A stretch of 64,000 nucleotides of DNA from Acinetobacter schindleri CIP 107287 (GCF_000368625.1 NZ_KB849575.1:365202-429201); one strand, 5' to 3'. Counted from the stretch's first letter, positions 19,301-28,698 are shown. The notes: generated by a model from the sequence alone, not told the origin. Program-made: numbers and translations.

Positions 19301-19598
19301 GGGCACAGTTCAATGCAGTTTGACCACCCATTGTAGGAAGAACTGCGTCTGGGCGTTCTTTCTCAATGATTGCTGCAACAGTCTGCCAGGTAATCGGTTC
19401 GATATACGTTGCGTCTGCCATCGCAGGGTCAGTCATAATGGTTGCTGGATTCGAGTTGACCAAAATAACACGGTAGCCTTCTTCACGAAGCGCTTTACAC
19501 GCTTGCGCGCCTGAATAGTCAAACTCACACGCCTGACCAATCACAATAGGACCAGCACCGATAATTAAGATGCTTTTAATGTCTGTACGTTTAGCCAT
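16368..19598 (-). CDS. carB: Carbamoyl-phosphate synthase large subunit
   Basis: CarB uses ammonia from CarA, bicarbonate and two ATP to make carbamoyl phosphate for pyrimidines and arginine. The 1076-residue protein shows both ATP-grasp halves: [36 protein letters not shown] at the N terminus and its repeat [41 protein letters not shown] near residue 560. A C-terminal MGS-like regulatory domain ([31 protein letters not shown]) follows, where effectors such as UMP and ornithine bind in E. coli. It follows carA after 13 nt and forms an operon with it. Confidence 0.98.
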   Translation of the reverse strand: MAKRTDIKSILIIGAGPIVIGQACEFDYSGAQACKALREEGYRVILVNSNPATIMTDPAMADATYIEPITWQTVAAIIEKERPDAVLPTMGGQTALNCALALDEHGILEKFNVELIGATKEAIEKAEDRKLFDQAMRKIGLECPKADIAESMEEALEIQARFGFPVIIRPSFTMGGSGGGIAYNKEEFIEICERGFDLSPTKQLLIDESLIGWKEYEMEVVRDKNDNCIIVCTIENFDPMGVHTGDSITVAPAQTLTDKEFQLLRNASLAVLREIGVETGGSNVQFGINPKDGRMVVIEMNPRVSRSSALASKATGFPIAKIAAKLAVGYTLDELKNDITGGTTPASFEPAIDYVVTKIPRFNFEKFPQADATLTTQMKSVGEVMAIGRNFQESMQKALRGLEVGASGFDEKIEAGTEGAREKILQELKVPGPERIWYVGDAFRHGFTLDEVFAATNIDRWFLIQIEDIIKTENQIKTLGFGDLNADNIRAFKRKGLSDLRIANLMGISQKQFRKHRWNLGVTPVYKRVDTCAAEFESDTAYMYSTYDEECEANPSTRDKIMVIGGGPNRIGQGIEFDYCCVHAALAMREDGYETIMVNCNPETVSTDYDTSDRLYFEPITLEDVLEIVRIEKPKGIIVQYGGQTPLKLARALEEAGAPIIGTSPDAIDRAEDRERFQQMIQRLQLRQPNNSIVKSAEEGMAEASKVGYPLVVRPSYVLGGRAMEIVYNDEELKRYLRDAVQASNEAPVLLDRFLDDAIEVDVDCVSDGKDVVIGGIMQHIEQAGIHSGDSACSIPPYSLSKEIQDEMRRQTIAMAKELGVIGLMNVQFAVKGEDVYILEVNPRASRTVPFVSKCIGESLAKVAARCMAGQSLESQGFTSEIIPEHFSVKEAVFPFNKFPGVDPILGPEMKSTGEVMGVGKTFGEAFYKAVLGANERLPGLPTEGEVKHAFISVRDSDKPRAAGIAKQLIDLGFKILATDGTFKVISEAGLECERVNKVTEGRPNIVDRIKNGEIHLVINTTEGKKAQEDSFSIRRSALQGKVYNTTTLNGADAVCQALAIKLPMDVYRLQDLTVG

Positions 19599-19611
19599 GA
19601 TGCTTCCTTAA

Positions 19612-20754
19612 TTACTTCTTAGATGCTTCGATAAGTTCGATGAAATGATCGAACAATGGTGCGCAGTCATGTGGACCAGGGCTTGCTTCAGGGTGACCCT
19701 GGAAGCTGAATGCAGGTTTGTCTGTGCGATGGATACCTTGGTTAGTACCATCAAACAGTGAGCGATGAGTCACACGCAATACCGCAGGCAAGGTGCTTTC
19801 ATCCACTGCGAAGCCATGGTTTTGAGAAGTAATCATCACTGTACCAGTTTCAATGTTCTGTACAGGATGGTTGGCACCGTGATGGCCGTGAGGCATTTTC
19901 ACAGTCTTGGCACCGCTTGCAAGCGCAAGAATCTGGTGGCCCAGGCAAATCCCGAATACAGGAATATTGCGGGCATCTTCTACAATTGTTTTTACAGCTT
20001 CAATTGCGTAGTCACATGCAGCTGGATCGCCAGGGCCGTTCGACAAGAACACGCCATCTGGATTCAGTGCAAGTACGTCAGCAGCAGGAGTTTGCGCAGG
20101 AACAACGGTCAATTTACAGCCGCGGTCTGCAAGCATACGTAAGATGTTGGTTTTGACACCGTAATCGTATGCAACAACATGGAATTTAAATTCTGGTTGA
20201 GCGAAGCCTTTACCTAAAGTCCATGAACCTTCAGTCCATTCAAAACCTTCAGGATCACAGCATTCTTTTGCAAGGTCTAAACCATTCAGACCACCGAATG
20301 CGCGTGCTTTTTCAAGTGCTTCTTCTTCAGTGATGTTTTCGCCTGCAAGGATACAACCGTTTTGTGCACCTTTATCACGCAAAATTCGAGTTAATCGTCG
20401 CGTGTCGATGTCAGCAATAGCCACTACATTGTGCTGTTCTAGATATTCACCTAGTGATTGTTCAGCACGGAAGTTACTGTGTAATAAAGGAAGGTCACGG
20501 ATAATTAAACCGTTTGCCCATACTTTATGAATACGACCTGATTCTGCGTCTTCTTCGTTGCAACCCGTATTACCGATATGTGGGTAAGTTAAAGTTACAA
20601 GCTGCTGTGCATAACTTGGATCAGTCAAAATTTCTTGATAGCCAGTCATGGCAGTGTTGAAAACGACTTCACCAGTCGTACAACCCGATGCGCCAATCGA
20701 AGTACCTTTAAAGATAGTTCCGTCGGCAAGGGCTAAAATTGCTGGGGTGCTCAA
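19612..20754 (-). CDS. carA: Carbamoyl-phosphate synthase small (glutaminase) subunit
   Basis: CarA hydrolyses glutamine and passes ammonia to CarB through an internal tunnel. The 380-residue protein has the N-terminal domain [39 protein letters not shown]. The class I glutamine amidotransferase domain has nucleophile Cys in [16 protein letters not shown] and the His-Glu pair in [15 protein letters not shown]. It heads the carAB operon. The leader on the minus strand contains a good promoter and a terminator-like hairpin, suggesting attenuation. Confidence 0.98.
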   Translation of the reverse strand: MSTPAILALADGTIFKGTSIGASGCTTGEVVFNTAMTGYQEILTDPSYAQQLVTLTYPHIGNTGCNEEDAESGRIHKVWANGLIIRDLPLLHSNFRAEQSLGEYLEQHNVVAIADIDTRRLTRILRDKGAQNGCILAGENITEEEALEKARAFGGLNGLDLAKECCDPEGFEWTEGSWTLGKGFAQPEFKFHVVAYDYGVKTNILRMLADRGCKLTVVPAQTPAADVLALNPDGVFLSNGPGDPAACDYAIEAVKTIVEDARNIPVFGICLGHQILALASGAKTVKMPHGHHGANHPVQNIETGTVMITSQNHGFAVDESTLPAVLRVTHRSLFDGTNQGIHRTDKPAFSFQGHPEASPGPHDCAPLFDHFIELIEASKK

Positions 20755-20780
20755 ACCAAAGCTCCTGAAATTTAGGCTGT

Positions 20781-20848
20781 AAAAAAGCGAGTAGACGAAA
20801 AAAAAGGAAGGTTAATTTTTAAACCTACCCTCCTATGTCTGCTCGCTT
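20781..20848 (-). promoter_or_regulatory. Hairpin in the carA leader, possible attenuator
   Basis: Reading the minus strand, AAGCGAGCAGAC (20848-20837) pairs with GTCTACTCGCTT (20796-20785) over 12 bp with one G-U, and runs straight into TTTTTT (to 20781). Between the arms a second hairpin (AGGTT/AACCT, with flanking GGAGGG/CTTCC pairing) can form. The whole element lies 27-94 nt upstream of the carA start and after the predicted promoter, so it can act as a leader terminator. No convincing leader peptide is visible. Confidence 0.6.
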
Positions 20849-20862
20849 GAACTTAACACGGC

Positions 20863-20892
20863 ATTATACGCAGTAACACCTGCTAAGTCCAA
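20863..20892 (-). promoter_or_regulatory. Sigma-70 promoter of carAB
   Basis: On the minus strand TTGGAC (20892-20887), an 18-nt spacer and a consensus TATAAT (20868-20863). Transcription would start near 20856, leaving a leader of about 100 nt before carA. Confidence 0.72.
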
Positions 20893-21062
20893 TAGCTTTG
20901 CTGCAAAAGTATGAGATAAATGGCTTGCTTTTTGCTTGAAAGTCTGTTTCATGATCAATGTTGAAAAATGTAACCATTTAATAATTGTCAGACAAATCAA
21001 GTCTTAAATTTTATCGAATTTACTAATATGAAATCGTCAAAACATAACTAAAGGCAAAAGAC

Positions 21063-21554
21063 ATGGCTACCCCAACTAAAACTACAACATCTAAAAAAAA
21101 TCTGAATGTCGTTGTCACTGAAACTGCCGAGCAGCTTGAAAAAGCAGCAATAGAGGCGAAAGAGCAGGCAGTGGAAACGCTTGGCGAAAGCAAAGAAAAT
21201 ATTGAAGCTGAAGTAAAAAAACTGAGCAATACTGTGACTGATCAGCTGACCCAGTTTAAACAGGATTTACTACAGCGCATCGATACCCTGAAAGAGCAGT
21301 TGTTTGGCTCACAAAAAGAGTTGAATGAACTGAGCAGCTTTATCAAAACCGAATTTAATGCGGTCATTGATGATCTATCGAAACTCGGTAAAGAATTAAA
21401 AGAAGATGTCACCCAGATTTCGACCAAGCATAAGGATCATCTGGCAGATACCCTAAAACGCTCTAAAGACAGTACGATTGAAGTTTTGAAAAAAGTTAAA
21501 CCCGTCGTTGTAAAAGGAGAAACCGAAGAAAAAGAAACTGATCTAAAAAGTTAA
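21063..21554 (+). CDS. Hypothetical coiled-coil protein
   Basis: I do not recognise this 163-residue protein. It is almost entirely charged amphipathic helix, rich in Glu, Lys and Leu (for example TAEQLEKAAIEAKEQAVETLGESKENIEAEVKKLSNTVTDQLTQF). It has no cysteine or tryptophan and no signal peptide. The composition resembles phasins and other small helical adaptor proteins, but no motif proves that. A 98-nt spacer leads to a small membrane-protein gene on the same strand. The sole transcription neighbour on the left is divergent carA. A ribosome site AAAGGC precedes the start. Confidence 0.75.
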   Translation: MATPTKTTTSKKNLNVVVTETAEQLEKAAIEAKEQAVETLGESKENIEAEVKKLSNTVTDQLTQFKQDLLQRIDTLKEQLFGSQKELNELSSFIKTEFNAVIDDLSKLGKELKEDVTQISTKHKDHLADTLKRSKDSTIEVLKKVKPVVVKGETEEKETDLKS

Positions 21555-21652
21555 ACAAGCAACAAAAACAAAAAAAGCAGCCGAAGGGGAGCATCTATGT
21601 TCTCCTTTCGTATTAGACGCAACACTGACTCATAAAACAAAAATAGGGGGTC

Positions 21653-21877
21653 ATGATGCAACATCATCTTATAGCGGCAATATTGCTACTTGCCTTGATC
21701 ATGGTTTTAAATCTTGAAACCTGGAAAAGCCGTCTAGCCTATCTTGCCATGGTAATACTGAGTTTTAGCTATTTCAGTGTTTTACAGGCCGCAGTTTCCA
21801 TTATTGCGATTACTATGATTCTGATTTTTTACGCTGCTGTGACAGCAGTACAGAGAAATGCAAGACTACATCACTAA
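21653..21877 (+). CDS. Small membrane protein of unknown function
   Basis: The 74-residue product has two or three hydrophobic segments, HHLIAAILLLALIMVLNL at residues 3-20 and then LAYLAMVILSFSYFSVLQAAVSIIAITMILIFYAAV. It ends in a short basic tail (RNARLHH). It is probably an inner-membrane protein. A strong ribosome site (TAGGGGG) precedes two adjacent ATGs at 21653 and 21656, so the start may be one codon later. I recognise no family. It follows the coiled-coil gene and is closed by a terminator. Confidence 0.68.
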   Translation: MMQHHLIAAILLLALIMVLNLETWKSRLAYLAMVILSFSYFSVLQAAVSIIAITMILIFYAAVTAVQRNARLHH

Positions 21878-21904
21878 TCCACTTACCCTGAACTTCAGGC
21901 AAAA

Positions 21905-21939
21905 TAAAAAACGTGAGACCGATGAGCCTCACGTTTTTA
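21905..21939. terminator. Bidirectional terminator
   Basis: AAAAAACGTGAG pairs with CTCACGTTTTT around a loop of about 10 nt, with A and T runs on either side. It lies between the small membrane-protein gene and the convergent DOMON-like gene. Confidence 0.88.
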
Positions 21940-21979
21940 TATTTTTATCATTTGTGTATTACAGGAGAGTATTTACATC

Positions 21980-22519
21980 CTAGAACACATGTAACCAGTC
22001 ACGCTTGTTATGAAAGTCTGCCTGTGGACTGCTGTGCTGCATGGCATAGTATTGATCGCCTTGAGGGGTTTTCAATACAGCAGACAAGCCAAGGAACAGA
22101 TCAGCCCATTTTAGCTTGTTCAGGGCCATGAAATCGGTTAGATCCAAGCTGACATTGAGTCCATAATGGGTACGCTTGAGCTGGTTCAGATCGATATCGT
22201 AAGCCGCTTGTGGCGGCATTTCTTCTGGATAACGGTATTCTTCAAACTGATAGGCTTGCCAGGCCTGAGAAGGAGAGAGATTGATTTCACGATAAAAATC
22301 CTCGTCCTTTACCCCAATAAAAATTTCAAAACACGTCTGTTCCCAGAGGAAGTCCTGACGGGGATGTGCTGCGACCAGTTCTGGCCAAAGCACAGACTGG
22401 TTCGGATCGCGTAGCCAAAAACCCACATTCAATGTGGATGGGCCTTGCTGTTCAATCGCGCCGACCAGCGAGATCGCCTGAAAACGACGATCGAATGCAT
22501 TCAGTTCGTAACTAGCCAT
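21980..22519 (-). CDS. DOMON-like domain protein
   Basis: This 179-residue protein matches what I know as the bacterial 'DOMON-like' family. It has a beta-rich sandwich with conserved pieces such as LNVGFWLRDPNQSVLWP, DFLWEQTCFEIFIGVKDEDFYREINLSPSQAWQAYQFEEYR, and the C-terminal HSSPQADFHNKRDWLHVF. DOMON domains can bind haem or sugars, but the function of this soluble bacterial version is not known. No signal peptide is visible, so it is probably cytosolic. It starts 11 nt after the yhbY stop, suggesting one transcript. Confidence 0.8.
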   Translation of the reverse strand: MASYELNAFDRRFQAISLVGAIEQQGPSTLNVGFWLRDPNQSVLWPELVAAHPRQDFLWEQTCFEIFIGVKDEDFYREINLSPSQAWQAYQFEEYRYPEEMPPQAAYDIDLNQLKRTHYGLNVSLDLTDFMALNKLKWADLFLGLSAVLKTPQGDQYYAMQHSSPQADFHNKRDWLHVF

Positions 22520-22530
22520 AGATCCTGAAC

Positions 22531-22854
22531 TTAGTTAGACAAGTGCGCAAAGCGAACAAGGTTAGACAGTTTTTGGTTTTGTTTCGGCGCTTTTTTGTAA
22601 AGCAACGCGATTTTACCAATGGTTTGTACGATTTCAGCACCTGTTGCTTCAACGATCTCAGTAATGAGAACAGCACGTGCTTCACGATCTTCAGCCACAA
22701 CTTTCACTTTAATCAGTTCGTGGTCGTTCAGCGCACGCTCAAGTTCTTCGATCACATTTTCAGTCAGGCCTTTGTCACCAAGCATTACCACCGGGTTTAA
22801 TGCATGTCCGATTTGACGTAAACGTTTACGTTCCTGAATAGATAAAGACGCCAT
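22531..22854 (-). CDS. yhbY: YhbY-family (CRM domain) ribosome-associated RNA-binding protein
   Basis: The 107-residue protein is a single CRS1-YhbY domain: LSIQERKRLRQIGHALNPVVMLGDKGLTENVIEELERALNDHELIKVKV. This includes the GxxG-like GDKG loop that contacts RNA. In E. coli, YhbY associates with pre-50S particles. Pairing with the ftsH-rlmE region is common in gammaproteobacteria, and here it is divergent from rlmE and ftsH. It leads into the DOMON-like gene. Confidence 0.93.
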   Translation of the reverse strand: MASLSIQERKRLRQIGHALNPVVMLGDKGLTENVIEELERALNDHELIKVKVVAEDREARAVLITEIVEATGAEIVQTIGKIALLYKKAPKQNQKLSNLVRFAHLSN

Positions 22855-23050
22855 GAGAGATAACCTGATTTTTAAAACGGCTTAGTATAGCAAAAGCAAA
22901 AAACAAACGCTTTATATTCTCAGGAAATAATCGGTGCCATCACATAAAAAATCCAACCAACTGTCTTAGATTTAGATACAGATCAATACTGCAAATCATA
23001 TGTTTTTCACGTACAATTAATAATTGGAAGTTTTTTTTATTTAGAGAGTT

Positions 23051-23701
23051 ATGGCAACACGCATTACCAACCAGAAGTTATCCAAAAGTAGTCGTGCGTG
23101 GATGAGAGAGCATCTCGATGACTTTTATGTGAAGAAAGCGCAAAAAGAAGGTTATCGGGCACGTGCAGCGTATAAACTTCTTGAGATTCAAGAAAAATAC
23201 GGCATTATTAAACCAGGTATGACGGTTGTCGATCTGGGCGCAGCGCCAGGAAGCTGGTCGCAAATTGCTGGTAAACTGGTCGGTTCTAAAGGTCTGGTGA
23301 TCGCATCGGATATCCTGGAAATGGATGCACTGCCAGATGTGACCTTCCTGCAAGGTGACTTTCGTGAGCAGGAAGTGTTCGATAAATTGTTAAATATTTT
23401 AGATGGACGTACGGTAGACGTTGTAATTTCCGATATGGCCCCCAATACATCAGGTAATAAGGCTGTAGATCAACCGCGTCAGATCTATCTCTGTGAACTG
23501 GCCCTTGACTTTGCCAACAAGGTTTTAGGTCCTAAAGGCCAGTTTATTGTTAAAGTCTTCCAGGGCACTGGCTTTGATGAATTCCGTAAGGAAGTTGTTA
23601 ATAGTTTTGATGTTCTGAAAACGGTAAAACCTGCTGCATCGCGTGCTCGCTCGAAAGAAGTCTTTCTGGTGGGGCAGGGGCGCAAGAAGGCTTTGAAATA
23701 A
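23051..23701 (+). CDS. rlmE: 23S rRNA 2'-O-methyltransferase RlmE (FtsJ)
   Basis: RlmE methylates the 2'-hydroxyl of U2552 in the A loop of 23S rRNA on assembled 50S subunits. The 216-residue protein has [36 protein letters not shown], where AAYKLLEI carries the catalytic Lys and [11 protein letters not shown] is the SAM-binding loop. [15 protein letters not shown] carries the catalytic Asp, and [14 protein letters not shown] the second Lys of the K-D-K-E tetrad. ftsH follows on the same strand as in E. coli. Confidence 0.97.
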   Translation: MATRITNQKLSKSSRAWMREHLDDFYVKKAQKEGYRARAAYKLLEIQEKYGIIKPGMTVVDLGAAPGSWSQIAGKLVGSKGLVIASDILEMDALPDVTFLQGDFREQEVFDKLLNILDGRTVDVVISDMAPNTSGNKAVDQPRQIYLCELALDFANKVLGPKGQFIVKVFQGTGFDEFRKEVVNSFDVLKTVKPAASRARSKEVFLVGQGRKKALK

Positions 23702-23830
23702 AGTCTACTTGCCAATACGCTAAAAATTGTGCATTTTGTACGTTTTTAATAATTGCAAGTTGAACAAACTTGGAAATTCAGGTCACCCGCGAGGGCATGA
23801 TCAAATTAGATTGGAAATGGGAATAAAGCT

Positions 23831-25720
23831 TTGAGCGATCTTTTTAAGAATGCCGTATTGTGGCTCGTGATACTGGGTGTGCTGGTGCTCATCTTCAGCA
23901 ACGTCAGTGATCGCAATCAGCCGACAACAATGAACTATTCAGAGTTTGTTGCAGCGGTGAATGACGGCCAGATTAAGCAAGTGACAATAGATGGCGAAAG
24001 AATTCGTGGTGAGAAATCAAACGGTTCCGAGTTTGAAAGTATTCGTCCGGCAGTTCAGGATCCTGAACTGATGCCAAATCTCATCAAGAACAATGTGGTT
24101 GTTGAAGGTACTGCACCACAACGCCAAGGCTTGTTGATGCAGTTGCTGATTGCAAGTTTCCCTGTACTCTTAATCATTTTGTTATTCATGTTCTTTATGC
24201 GCAACATGGGTGGCGGTGCAGGCGGCAAGAACGGCCCGATGAGCTTTGGTAAGTCGAAGGCGAAAATGCTGTCTGAAGACCAGATTAAAGTCACCTTTAC
24301 TGATGTTGCGGGTTGTGATGAAGCAAAACAGGAAGTCGTGGAAATCGTTGACTTCCTGAAAGATCCTGCGAAATTCAAACGTCTGGGTGCAACTATTCCT
24401 AAGGGCGTCCTGATGGTGGGTCCTCCGGGTACGGGTAAAACCCTGCTTGCAAAAGCGATTGCAGGTGAAGCGAAAGTTCCATTCTTCAGTATTTCCGGTT
24501 CTGACTTCGTAGAAATGTTCGTGGGTGTTGGTGCATCTCGTGTACGTGACATGTTCGAGCAGGCGAAGCGTCATGCGCCATGTATCATCTTCATCGATGA
24601 GATTGATGCTGTTGGTCGTCACCGTGGTTCAGGTACAGGTGGTGGTCACGATGAACGTGAACAGACACTGAACCAGATGCTGGTTGAAATGGACGGTTTC
24701 GAAGGCAATGAAGGTATTATCGTCATCGCGGCAACTAACCGTGCTGATGTACTGGATAAAGCCTTACTTCGTCCAGGTCGTTTTGACCGTCAAGTAATGG
24801 TTGGCTTGCCAGACATTAAAGGCCGTGAGCAAATCCTGAATGTTCACTTGAAGAAACTGCCGTCTACAACGGGTGTGGATGTGAAAGTCCTGGCTCGTGG
24901 TACTCCAGGCTTCTCTGGTGCGCAGTTGGCAAACCTTGTAAACGAAGCAGCATTATTCGCGGCACGTCGTAACAAGAATACTGTCGACATGCATGACTTT
25001 GAAGATGCTAAAGACAAGCTGTATATGGGGCCTGAACGTAAATCAATGGTACTTCGTGAAGAAGAGCGTCGTGCTACGGCTTACCATGAAGCAGGGCACG
25101 CAATTGTTGCGGAAATGCTGCCAGGTACTGACCCTGTGCATAAAGTAACGATCATGCCGCGTGGTTGGGCATTAGGTGTAACCTGGCAGTTGCCTGAGTT
25201 TGACCAGACCAGCCATTACAAAGATAAAATGCTGAATGATATTTCGATCTTGTTCGGTGGTCGTATCGCAGAAGAAGTCTTTATTAACCAGATGTCGACT
25301 GGTGCCTCAAATGACTTTGAACGTGCAACCAAAGTTGCGCGTGCGATGGTGACCAAATACGGTATGTCTGACAAGTTAGGCGTAATGGTCTATGAAGATG
25401 ACTCGCAACAGTCATTTATGGGCAGCATTGGCAGTCGTACGATTTCTGAAGCGACTCAACAGCAGGTTGATGCTGAAGTACGCCGTATCATCGATGAGCA
25501 ATATAAAGTGGCTCGTGATATTCTGGAAAACAACAAGGATATCGCGCATGCCATGGTGAAAGCGTTGATGGAATGGGAAACAATTGATCGCGAGCAAATC
25601 CGTGACATCATGGAAGGTCGTGAGCCTAAGCCACCTAAGGTCTATGTTTCAGACAATCCTGTAATTGATGTAACACCGAAGGATGGGCCGTTGACTCCTC
25701 CGCCATTACCAGCTAATTAA
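23831..25720 (+). CDS. ftsH: ATP-dependent zinc metalloprotease FtsH
   Basis: FtsH is the membrane-bound AAA+ protease that removes misassembled membrane proteins and regulates LpxC and sigma-32 in enterics. The 629-residue protein has membrane segments at residues 6-24 and 103-123 with a periplasmic domain between. The AAA module has Walker A GPPGTGKT (197-204), Walker B IIFIDEID, and the second region of homology [19 protein letters not shown]. The zinc site is HEAGH at 419-423. The start is TTG at 23831, the only one that keeps the usual [15 protein letters not shown] N terminus. The Pro-rich tail is family typical. Confidence 0.97.
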   Translation: MSDLFKNAVLWLVILGVLVLIFSNVSDRNQPTTMNYSEFVAAVNDGQIKQVTIDGERIRGEKSNGSEFESIRPAVQDPELMPNLIKNNVVVEGTAPQRQGLLMQLLIASFPVLLIILLFMFFMRNMGGGAGGKNGPMSFGKSKAKMLSEDQIKVTFTDVAGCDEAKQEVVEIVDFLKDPAKFKRLGATIPKGVLMVGPPGTGKTLLAKAIAGEAKVPFFSISGSDFVEMFVGVGASRVRDMFEQAKRHAPCIIFIDEIDAVGRHRGSGTGGGHDEREQTLNQMLVEMDGFEGNEGIIVIAATNRADVLDKALLRPGRFDRQVMVGLPDIKGREQILNVHLKKLPSTTGVDVKVLARGTPGFSGAQLANLVNEAALFAARRNKNTVDMHDFEDAKDKLYMGPERKSMVLREEERRATAYHEAGHAIVAEMLPGTDPVHKVTIMPRGWALGVTWQLPEFDQTSHYKDKMLNDISILFGGRIAEEVFINQMSTGASNDFERATKVARAMVTKYGMSDKLGVMVYEDDSQQSFMGSIGSRTISEATQQQVDAEVRRIIDEQYKVARDILENNKDIAHAMVKALMEWETIDREQIRDIMEGREPKPPKVYVSDNPVIDVTPKDGPLTPPPLPAN

Positions 25721-25730
25721 GCAGAAAATA

Positions 25731-25757
25731 AAAAACCACCTTCGGGTGGTTTTTTTA
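25731..25757 (+). terminator. Terminator of ftsH
   Basis: AAAACCACC, loop TTCG and GGGTGGTTTTTTT form a compact tetraloop hairpin with a T run, 10 nt after the ftsH stop. Confidence 0.92.
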
Positions 25758-25827
25758 TGGCAATGATTTGGATTGTTTTGGCGTGATGCTATATTCAACT
25801 ATAAAAAATCAATGAGCAAAAATAAAA

Positions 25828-26442
25828 ATGACAATACCTGTTTTGGAATCCCGTATTTATCACTTACGTTTAGAACCATTAACTTGGGAGCATTTTACAG
25901 ATTTAGAAGCAGCTTGTGCTGAAGGGGATTTAGGCGAAGTGCTTTATAATTCTGTACCTTACTTAAGCGAATTAAAACAATATGTACAGCAAGCTTTGGC
26001 TCAACAAGCTCAAGGTACAAGGATGGGTTTTGCTGTGATTGATTTAACATCGGGTCGAGCGATTGGAACCACCAGTTATCATGATATCAAGCCTGAAATT
26101 CCACGTGTGGATATTGGTTATACTTGGTATGCACAGCGTTATCAGCGTACCTATGTGAATCGGGTCTGTAAATATCTCCTGTTAAGTCATGCTGTTGAAC
26201 GGTTAAATGCTCAGGTAGTAGGCTTTCGTGCGGATCATCTGAACCTAAAAAGTCAAAAAGTCATTGAAGCGCTAGGAGCTAAACGAGATGGCATCATTCG
26301 ATGTCATATGTTGCGTAAAGATGGTCAGACAGTGCGGGATAGTTATATTTACAGTATTTTAAGAAGTGAATGGGTAGAGGTAAAATCACAGTTACAATCT
26401 AAGCTTATGCAATACTCAAATAAACCGCAGTTTGAAATTTAA
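25828..26442 (+). CDS. GNAT-family N-acetyltransferase (RimJ/RimL-like)
   Basis: The 204-residue protein has LRLEPLTWEHFTDLEAAC, then RMGFAVIDLTSGRAIGTTSYHDI, IPRVDIGYTWYAQRYQRTYVNRVCKYLLLSHAVERLNAQVVGFRADHLNLKSQKVIEALGAKRDGI. This is the architecture of Acetyltransf_3 proteins, related to those that acetylate ribosomal protein N termini. The usual RGxGxG acetyl-CoA loop is replaced by QRTYVNRV, as in many members of this branch. The substrate is unknown. It sits alone between ftsH and folP, each with its own spacing. Confidence 0.85.
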   Translation: MTIPVLESRIYHLRLEPLTWEHFTDLEAACAEGDLGEVLYNSVPYLSELKQYVQQALAQQAQGTRMGFAVIDLTSGRAIGTTSYHDIKPEIPRVDIGYTWYAQRYQRTYVNRVCKYLLLSHAVERLNAQVVGFRADHLNLKSQKVIEALGAKRDGIIRCHMLRKDGQTVRDSYIYSILRSEWVEVKSQLQSKLMQYSNKPQFEI

Positions 26443-26518
26443 TTCTGGTTTGTTTCAGCTTTGCTTTATATCTCTATCCATACGACAATACGCCAGTTAT
26501 TGGATTTAGGATGAAAAC

Positions 26519-27373
26519 ATGCAGCTGATGCCGTTATTACCACGCGTATGGACATTTGGACACTTAACACTGGATCTGTCCCAGCCGCATGTGATGGGAA
26601 TTCTGAATGTTACACCGGATTCATTTAGTGATGGGGGTAAACATAATTCTCAAGATGCTGCAGTAGCGCGTGCATTGGAAATGATGGCAGAAGGCGCAAC
26701 GGTCATTGATGTGGGTGGCGAGTCGACCCGTCCGGGTGCATCGGTGGTTGAAGTAGAAGAAGAAATTCGCCGTGTGGTGCCTGTGGTTGAAGAACTGGCC
26801 AAGCACAATGTCGTGATTTCAATTGATACTTCCCAGCCAGAAGTGATTAAGGCTGCAGTGAAAGCTGGAGCACATATCTGGAATGATGTTCGTGCACTGA
26901 CACGACCGAATGCCTTGGTAACTGCTGCTGAGTTGGATATTCCGGTAATTATTATGCATATGCGTGGTGAACCTACTACGATGAATAATCTGGATCAGTA
27001 TCAAGATGTCACGCTTGATGTCATTGCGGAATTAAAACAGCGAGTGCAGGATGCTTTAGATGCCGGGGTAAAGGCTGAGCACATTATGATTGATCCCGGT
27101 TTTGGATTTGCCAAAAATGCTGAACAGAACCTGAAACTACTGAATGAATTTTACAAACTGACTCAACTCGGTTATCCAATATTGTCTGCGTTGTCACGTA
27201 AACGCTTTATTGGACAGGTGCTGGGTGGAGCAGAAGCCGTAGAACGCGCAGTGGGATCAGTAGCAGCACACTTGCTAAGTATTCAACAAGGTGCCTGTAT
27301 GGTACGTGCACATGATGTCAAAGTGACAGCAGATGCGATTAAGGTCTGGAAGGCAATGCAAGCCGTAGTTTAA
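26519..27373 (+). CDS. folP: Dihydropteroate synthase
   Basis: FolP condenses p-aminobenzoate with dihydropterin pyrophosphate in folate synthesis and is the sulfonamide target. The 284-residue protein shows the two signatures VMGILNVTPDSFSDGGKH at residue 23 onward and GATVIDVGGESTRPGA. IDTSQPEVIKAAVKAG and IMIDPGFGFAKNAEQN follow, and ALSRKRFIG closes the pterin pocket. It is followed at once by a DUF5713 gene. In E. coli folP follows ftsH, a gene order kept here with one acetyltransferase inserted. Confidence 0.97.
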   Translation: MQLMPLLPRVWTFGHLTLDLSQPHVMGILNVTPDSFSDGGKHNSQDAAVARALEMMAEGATVIDVGGESTRPGASVVEVEEEIRRVVPVVEELAKHNVVISIDTSQPEVIKAAVKAGAHIWNDVRALTRPNALVTAAELDIPVIIMHMRGEPTTMNNLDQYQDVTLDVIAELKQRVQDALDAGVKAEHIMIDPGFGFAKNAEQNLKLLNEFYKLTQLGYPILSALSRKRFIGQVLGGAEAVERAVGSVAAHLLSIQQGACMVRAHDVKVTADAIKVWKAMQAVV

Positions 27374-27478
27374 TTGTTGGCTAGATTGTATGTCAGGCGG
27401 CGTGCTGTTTGGCTTTTAAGCGGCAATATGGTATATAGGGCACGCTTAATTTTTAGTTATAGTTTTAGAGTGCCTGTA

Positions 27479-27793
27479 ATGTTTGCAGATTTACTTCTCC
27501 CAATGTTCGATGATGAATATTATCCCGATATTCTGGTTGCTGAAGTAAAGCAGCACATCGAGCGTTTTGCCAAAAAGGTGACAAAATCTGGTTTATCTGA
27601 ATATGAGATTTATCAGTTTGCCAATGCGACTGTGGCAGAAATCAATGAAATGAAGCCGCAGTTCGAAGACCTGGATTCCTCTTTAGATGATACCGCAGCA
27701 GATTATATTGCTGAAGCCATGATGATGGTGGTGCAGGAACAGGGATACTTCGAAGTTGAAATGGAAGAACTGGTCGCTACCCGCGAATGGTAA
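27479..27793 (+). CDS. DUF5713-family protein
   Basis: The 104-residue protein reads MFADLLLPMFDDEYYPDILVAEVKQHIERFAKKV and ends FEVEMEELVATREW, which I recognise as the DUF5713 pattern of a small acidic helical protein with no known function. The open frame reaches back to the base after the folP stop (27374), but those first 35 codons encode an Arg-rich stretch absent from the family. A promoter-like AT-rich block lies there as well, so I take ATG 27479. A terminator follows at once. Confidence 0.75.
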   Translation: MFADLLLPMFDDEYYPDILVAEVKQHIERFAKKVTKSGLSEYEIYQFANATVAEINEMKPQFEDLDSSLDDTAADYIAEAMMMVVQEQGYFEVEMEELVATREW

Positions 27794-27823
27794 AAAAAGC
27801 CCTGTTTTTACAGGGCTTTTTTT
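27792..27823. terminator. Bidirectional terminator
   Basis: AAAAAAAGCCCTG and CAGGGCTTTTTTT form a hairpin between convergent genes. The stop codon of the minus-strand membrane protein lies in its T run. Confidence 0.92.
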
Positions 27824-28511
27824 AATGATCTAAAAATGCTTCTTTAAAATTTTTATAATGAATTTCATTTAGGAGTTTCTGCTCTTCCTGCATGCAACGT
27901 TGATGTAATTCCAGATAATATTTTTTTAAATCCTTTTGCAGTGGCACAGGTTCCGGCTCTTTGCTTTGCGACTGTTGATAAGACCAGTAAGCCAATTGGC
28001 GGATGTGCTGCAAACGTACCAGCAGGGTGCTGCGGGTAGAACTTCTAAAGCCGGGCTCAATTAACACCGCTACAAAACTGCTGAATGCAAGTAGACCCAG
28101 GCAAGGTAGAGCAATGAACGCTGAATGAAAATACTGGTAATTGATCAGTGACAGAACAACAATCAGGGCTTGAATATATAAACAGGATTGCAGGCGCTTT
28201 GCGTAGCGTACAGAACTGTACTTGGCCTGAAACTGGGCACGCCAGATATAAGGATAGAGCATACTAATGAGTACGATTGTACCCGCACTAATGGCCTGAT
28301 TTTTTGAATCCATAAAGTCCGGATAAAAAGGCAAGGAAAAGCACAGACCACAAAATGCCGTAATCAGCATCAAAATCCCGATACGCAAATATAAATACGG
28401 ATCAATAGTTTGATTCAAATATTTATAGCGGCTATAGCTAAGTCTGCAAAAGAATGCATCAGGATGGCGTAACTGTAATCTGGCTAGATCGAAAGAGCGG
28501 GGTGCGGACAT
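27822..28511 (-). CDS. Hypothetical membrane protein A (four membrane segments)
   Basis: I do not recognise the family. From the ATG at 28511 the product has about 229 residues. A polar N terminus (FDLARLQLRHPDAFFCRLSYSRYKY) comes first, then about four hydrophobic segments, LRQLAYWSYQQSQSK and a charged C-terminal helix. The open frame reaches 28601, but the region 28545-28571 forms the terminator of the upstream tRNA-Leu, so translation cannot sensibly begin before it. Layout and short motifs match the neighbour at 28836-29564, suggesting paralogues. It was probably expressed from its own promoter downstream of that terminator. Confidence 0.7.
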   Translation of the reverse strand: MSAPRSFDLARLQLRHPDAFFCRLSYSRYKYLNQTIDPYLYLRIGILMLITAFCGLCFSLPFYPDFMDSKNQAISAGTIVLISMLYPYIWRAQFQAKYSSVRYAKRLQSCLYIQALIVVLSLINYQYFHSAFIALPCLGLLAFSSFVAVLIEPGFRSSTRSTLLVRLQHIRQLAYWSYQQSQSKEPEPVPLQKDLKKYYLELHQRCMQEEQKLLNEIHYKNFKEAFLDH

Positions 28512-28544
28512 GAGGAGGCACACTCTATTTATAAATTTCAGGCA

Positions 28545-28571
28545 CAAAAAAACCAGCTCATTGCTGGGTTT
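28545..28571 (-). terminator. Terminator of tRNA-Leu
   Basis: On the minus strand AACCCAGC, a loop AATGA and GCTGGTTTTTTT form a hairpin with a T run 33 nt after the tRNA. It shows that the open frame reaching 28601 does not begin there. Confidence 0.88.
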
Positions 28572-28603
28572 CTGCATTTGCACCATTTTAAACTGAATCA
28601 AAA

Positions 28604-28689
28604 TGGTGCCCGAGGCCAGACTCGAACTGGCACGCTTTGTGGGCGGGGGATTTTAAATCCCCTGTGTCTACCGATTTCACCACTCGGGC
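28604..28689 (-). tRNA. tRNA-Leu (UAA)
   Basis: An 86-nt type II tRNA with encoded CCA. The acceptor stem GCCCGAG pairs with CTCGGGC. The anticodon loop ATTTAAAATC gives TAA, the variable arm is long, and the T-loop reads GTTCGAGTC. It closely follows bacterial tRNA-Leu(UAA). Confidence 0.96.
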
Positions 28690-28698
28690 ATGCGCGCC

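Noticed and set aside
27374..27478. Longer start for the DUF5713 gene
   Set aside because: It adds an Arg-rich stretch that does not fit the family and begins one base after the folP stop with no ribosome site.
28512..28601. Upstream extension of membrane protein A
   Set aside because: It contains the terminator of tRNA-Leu.
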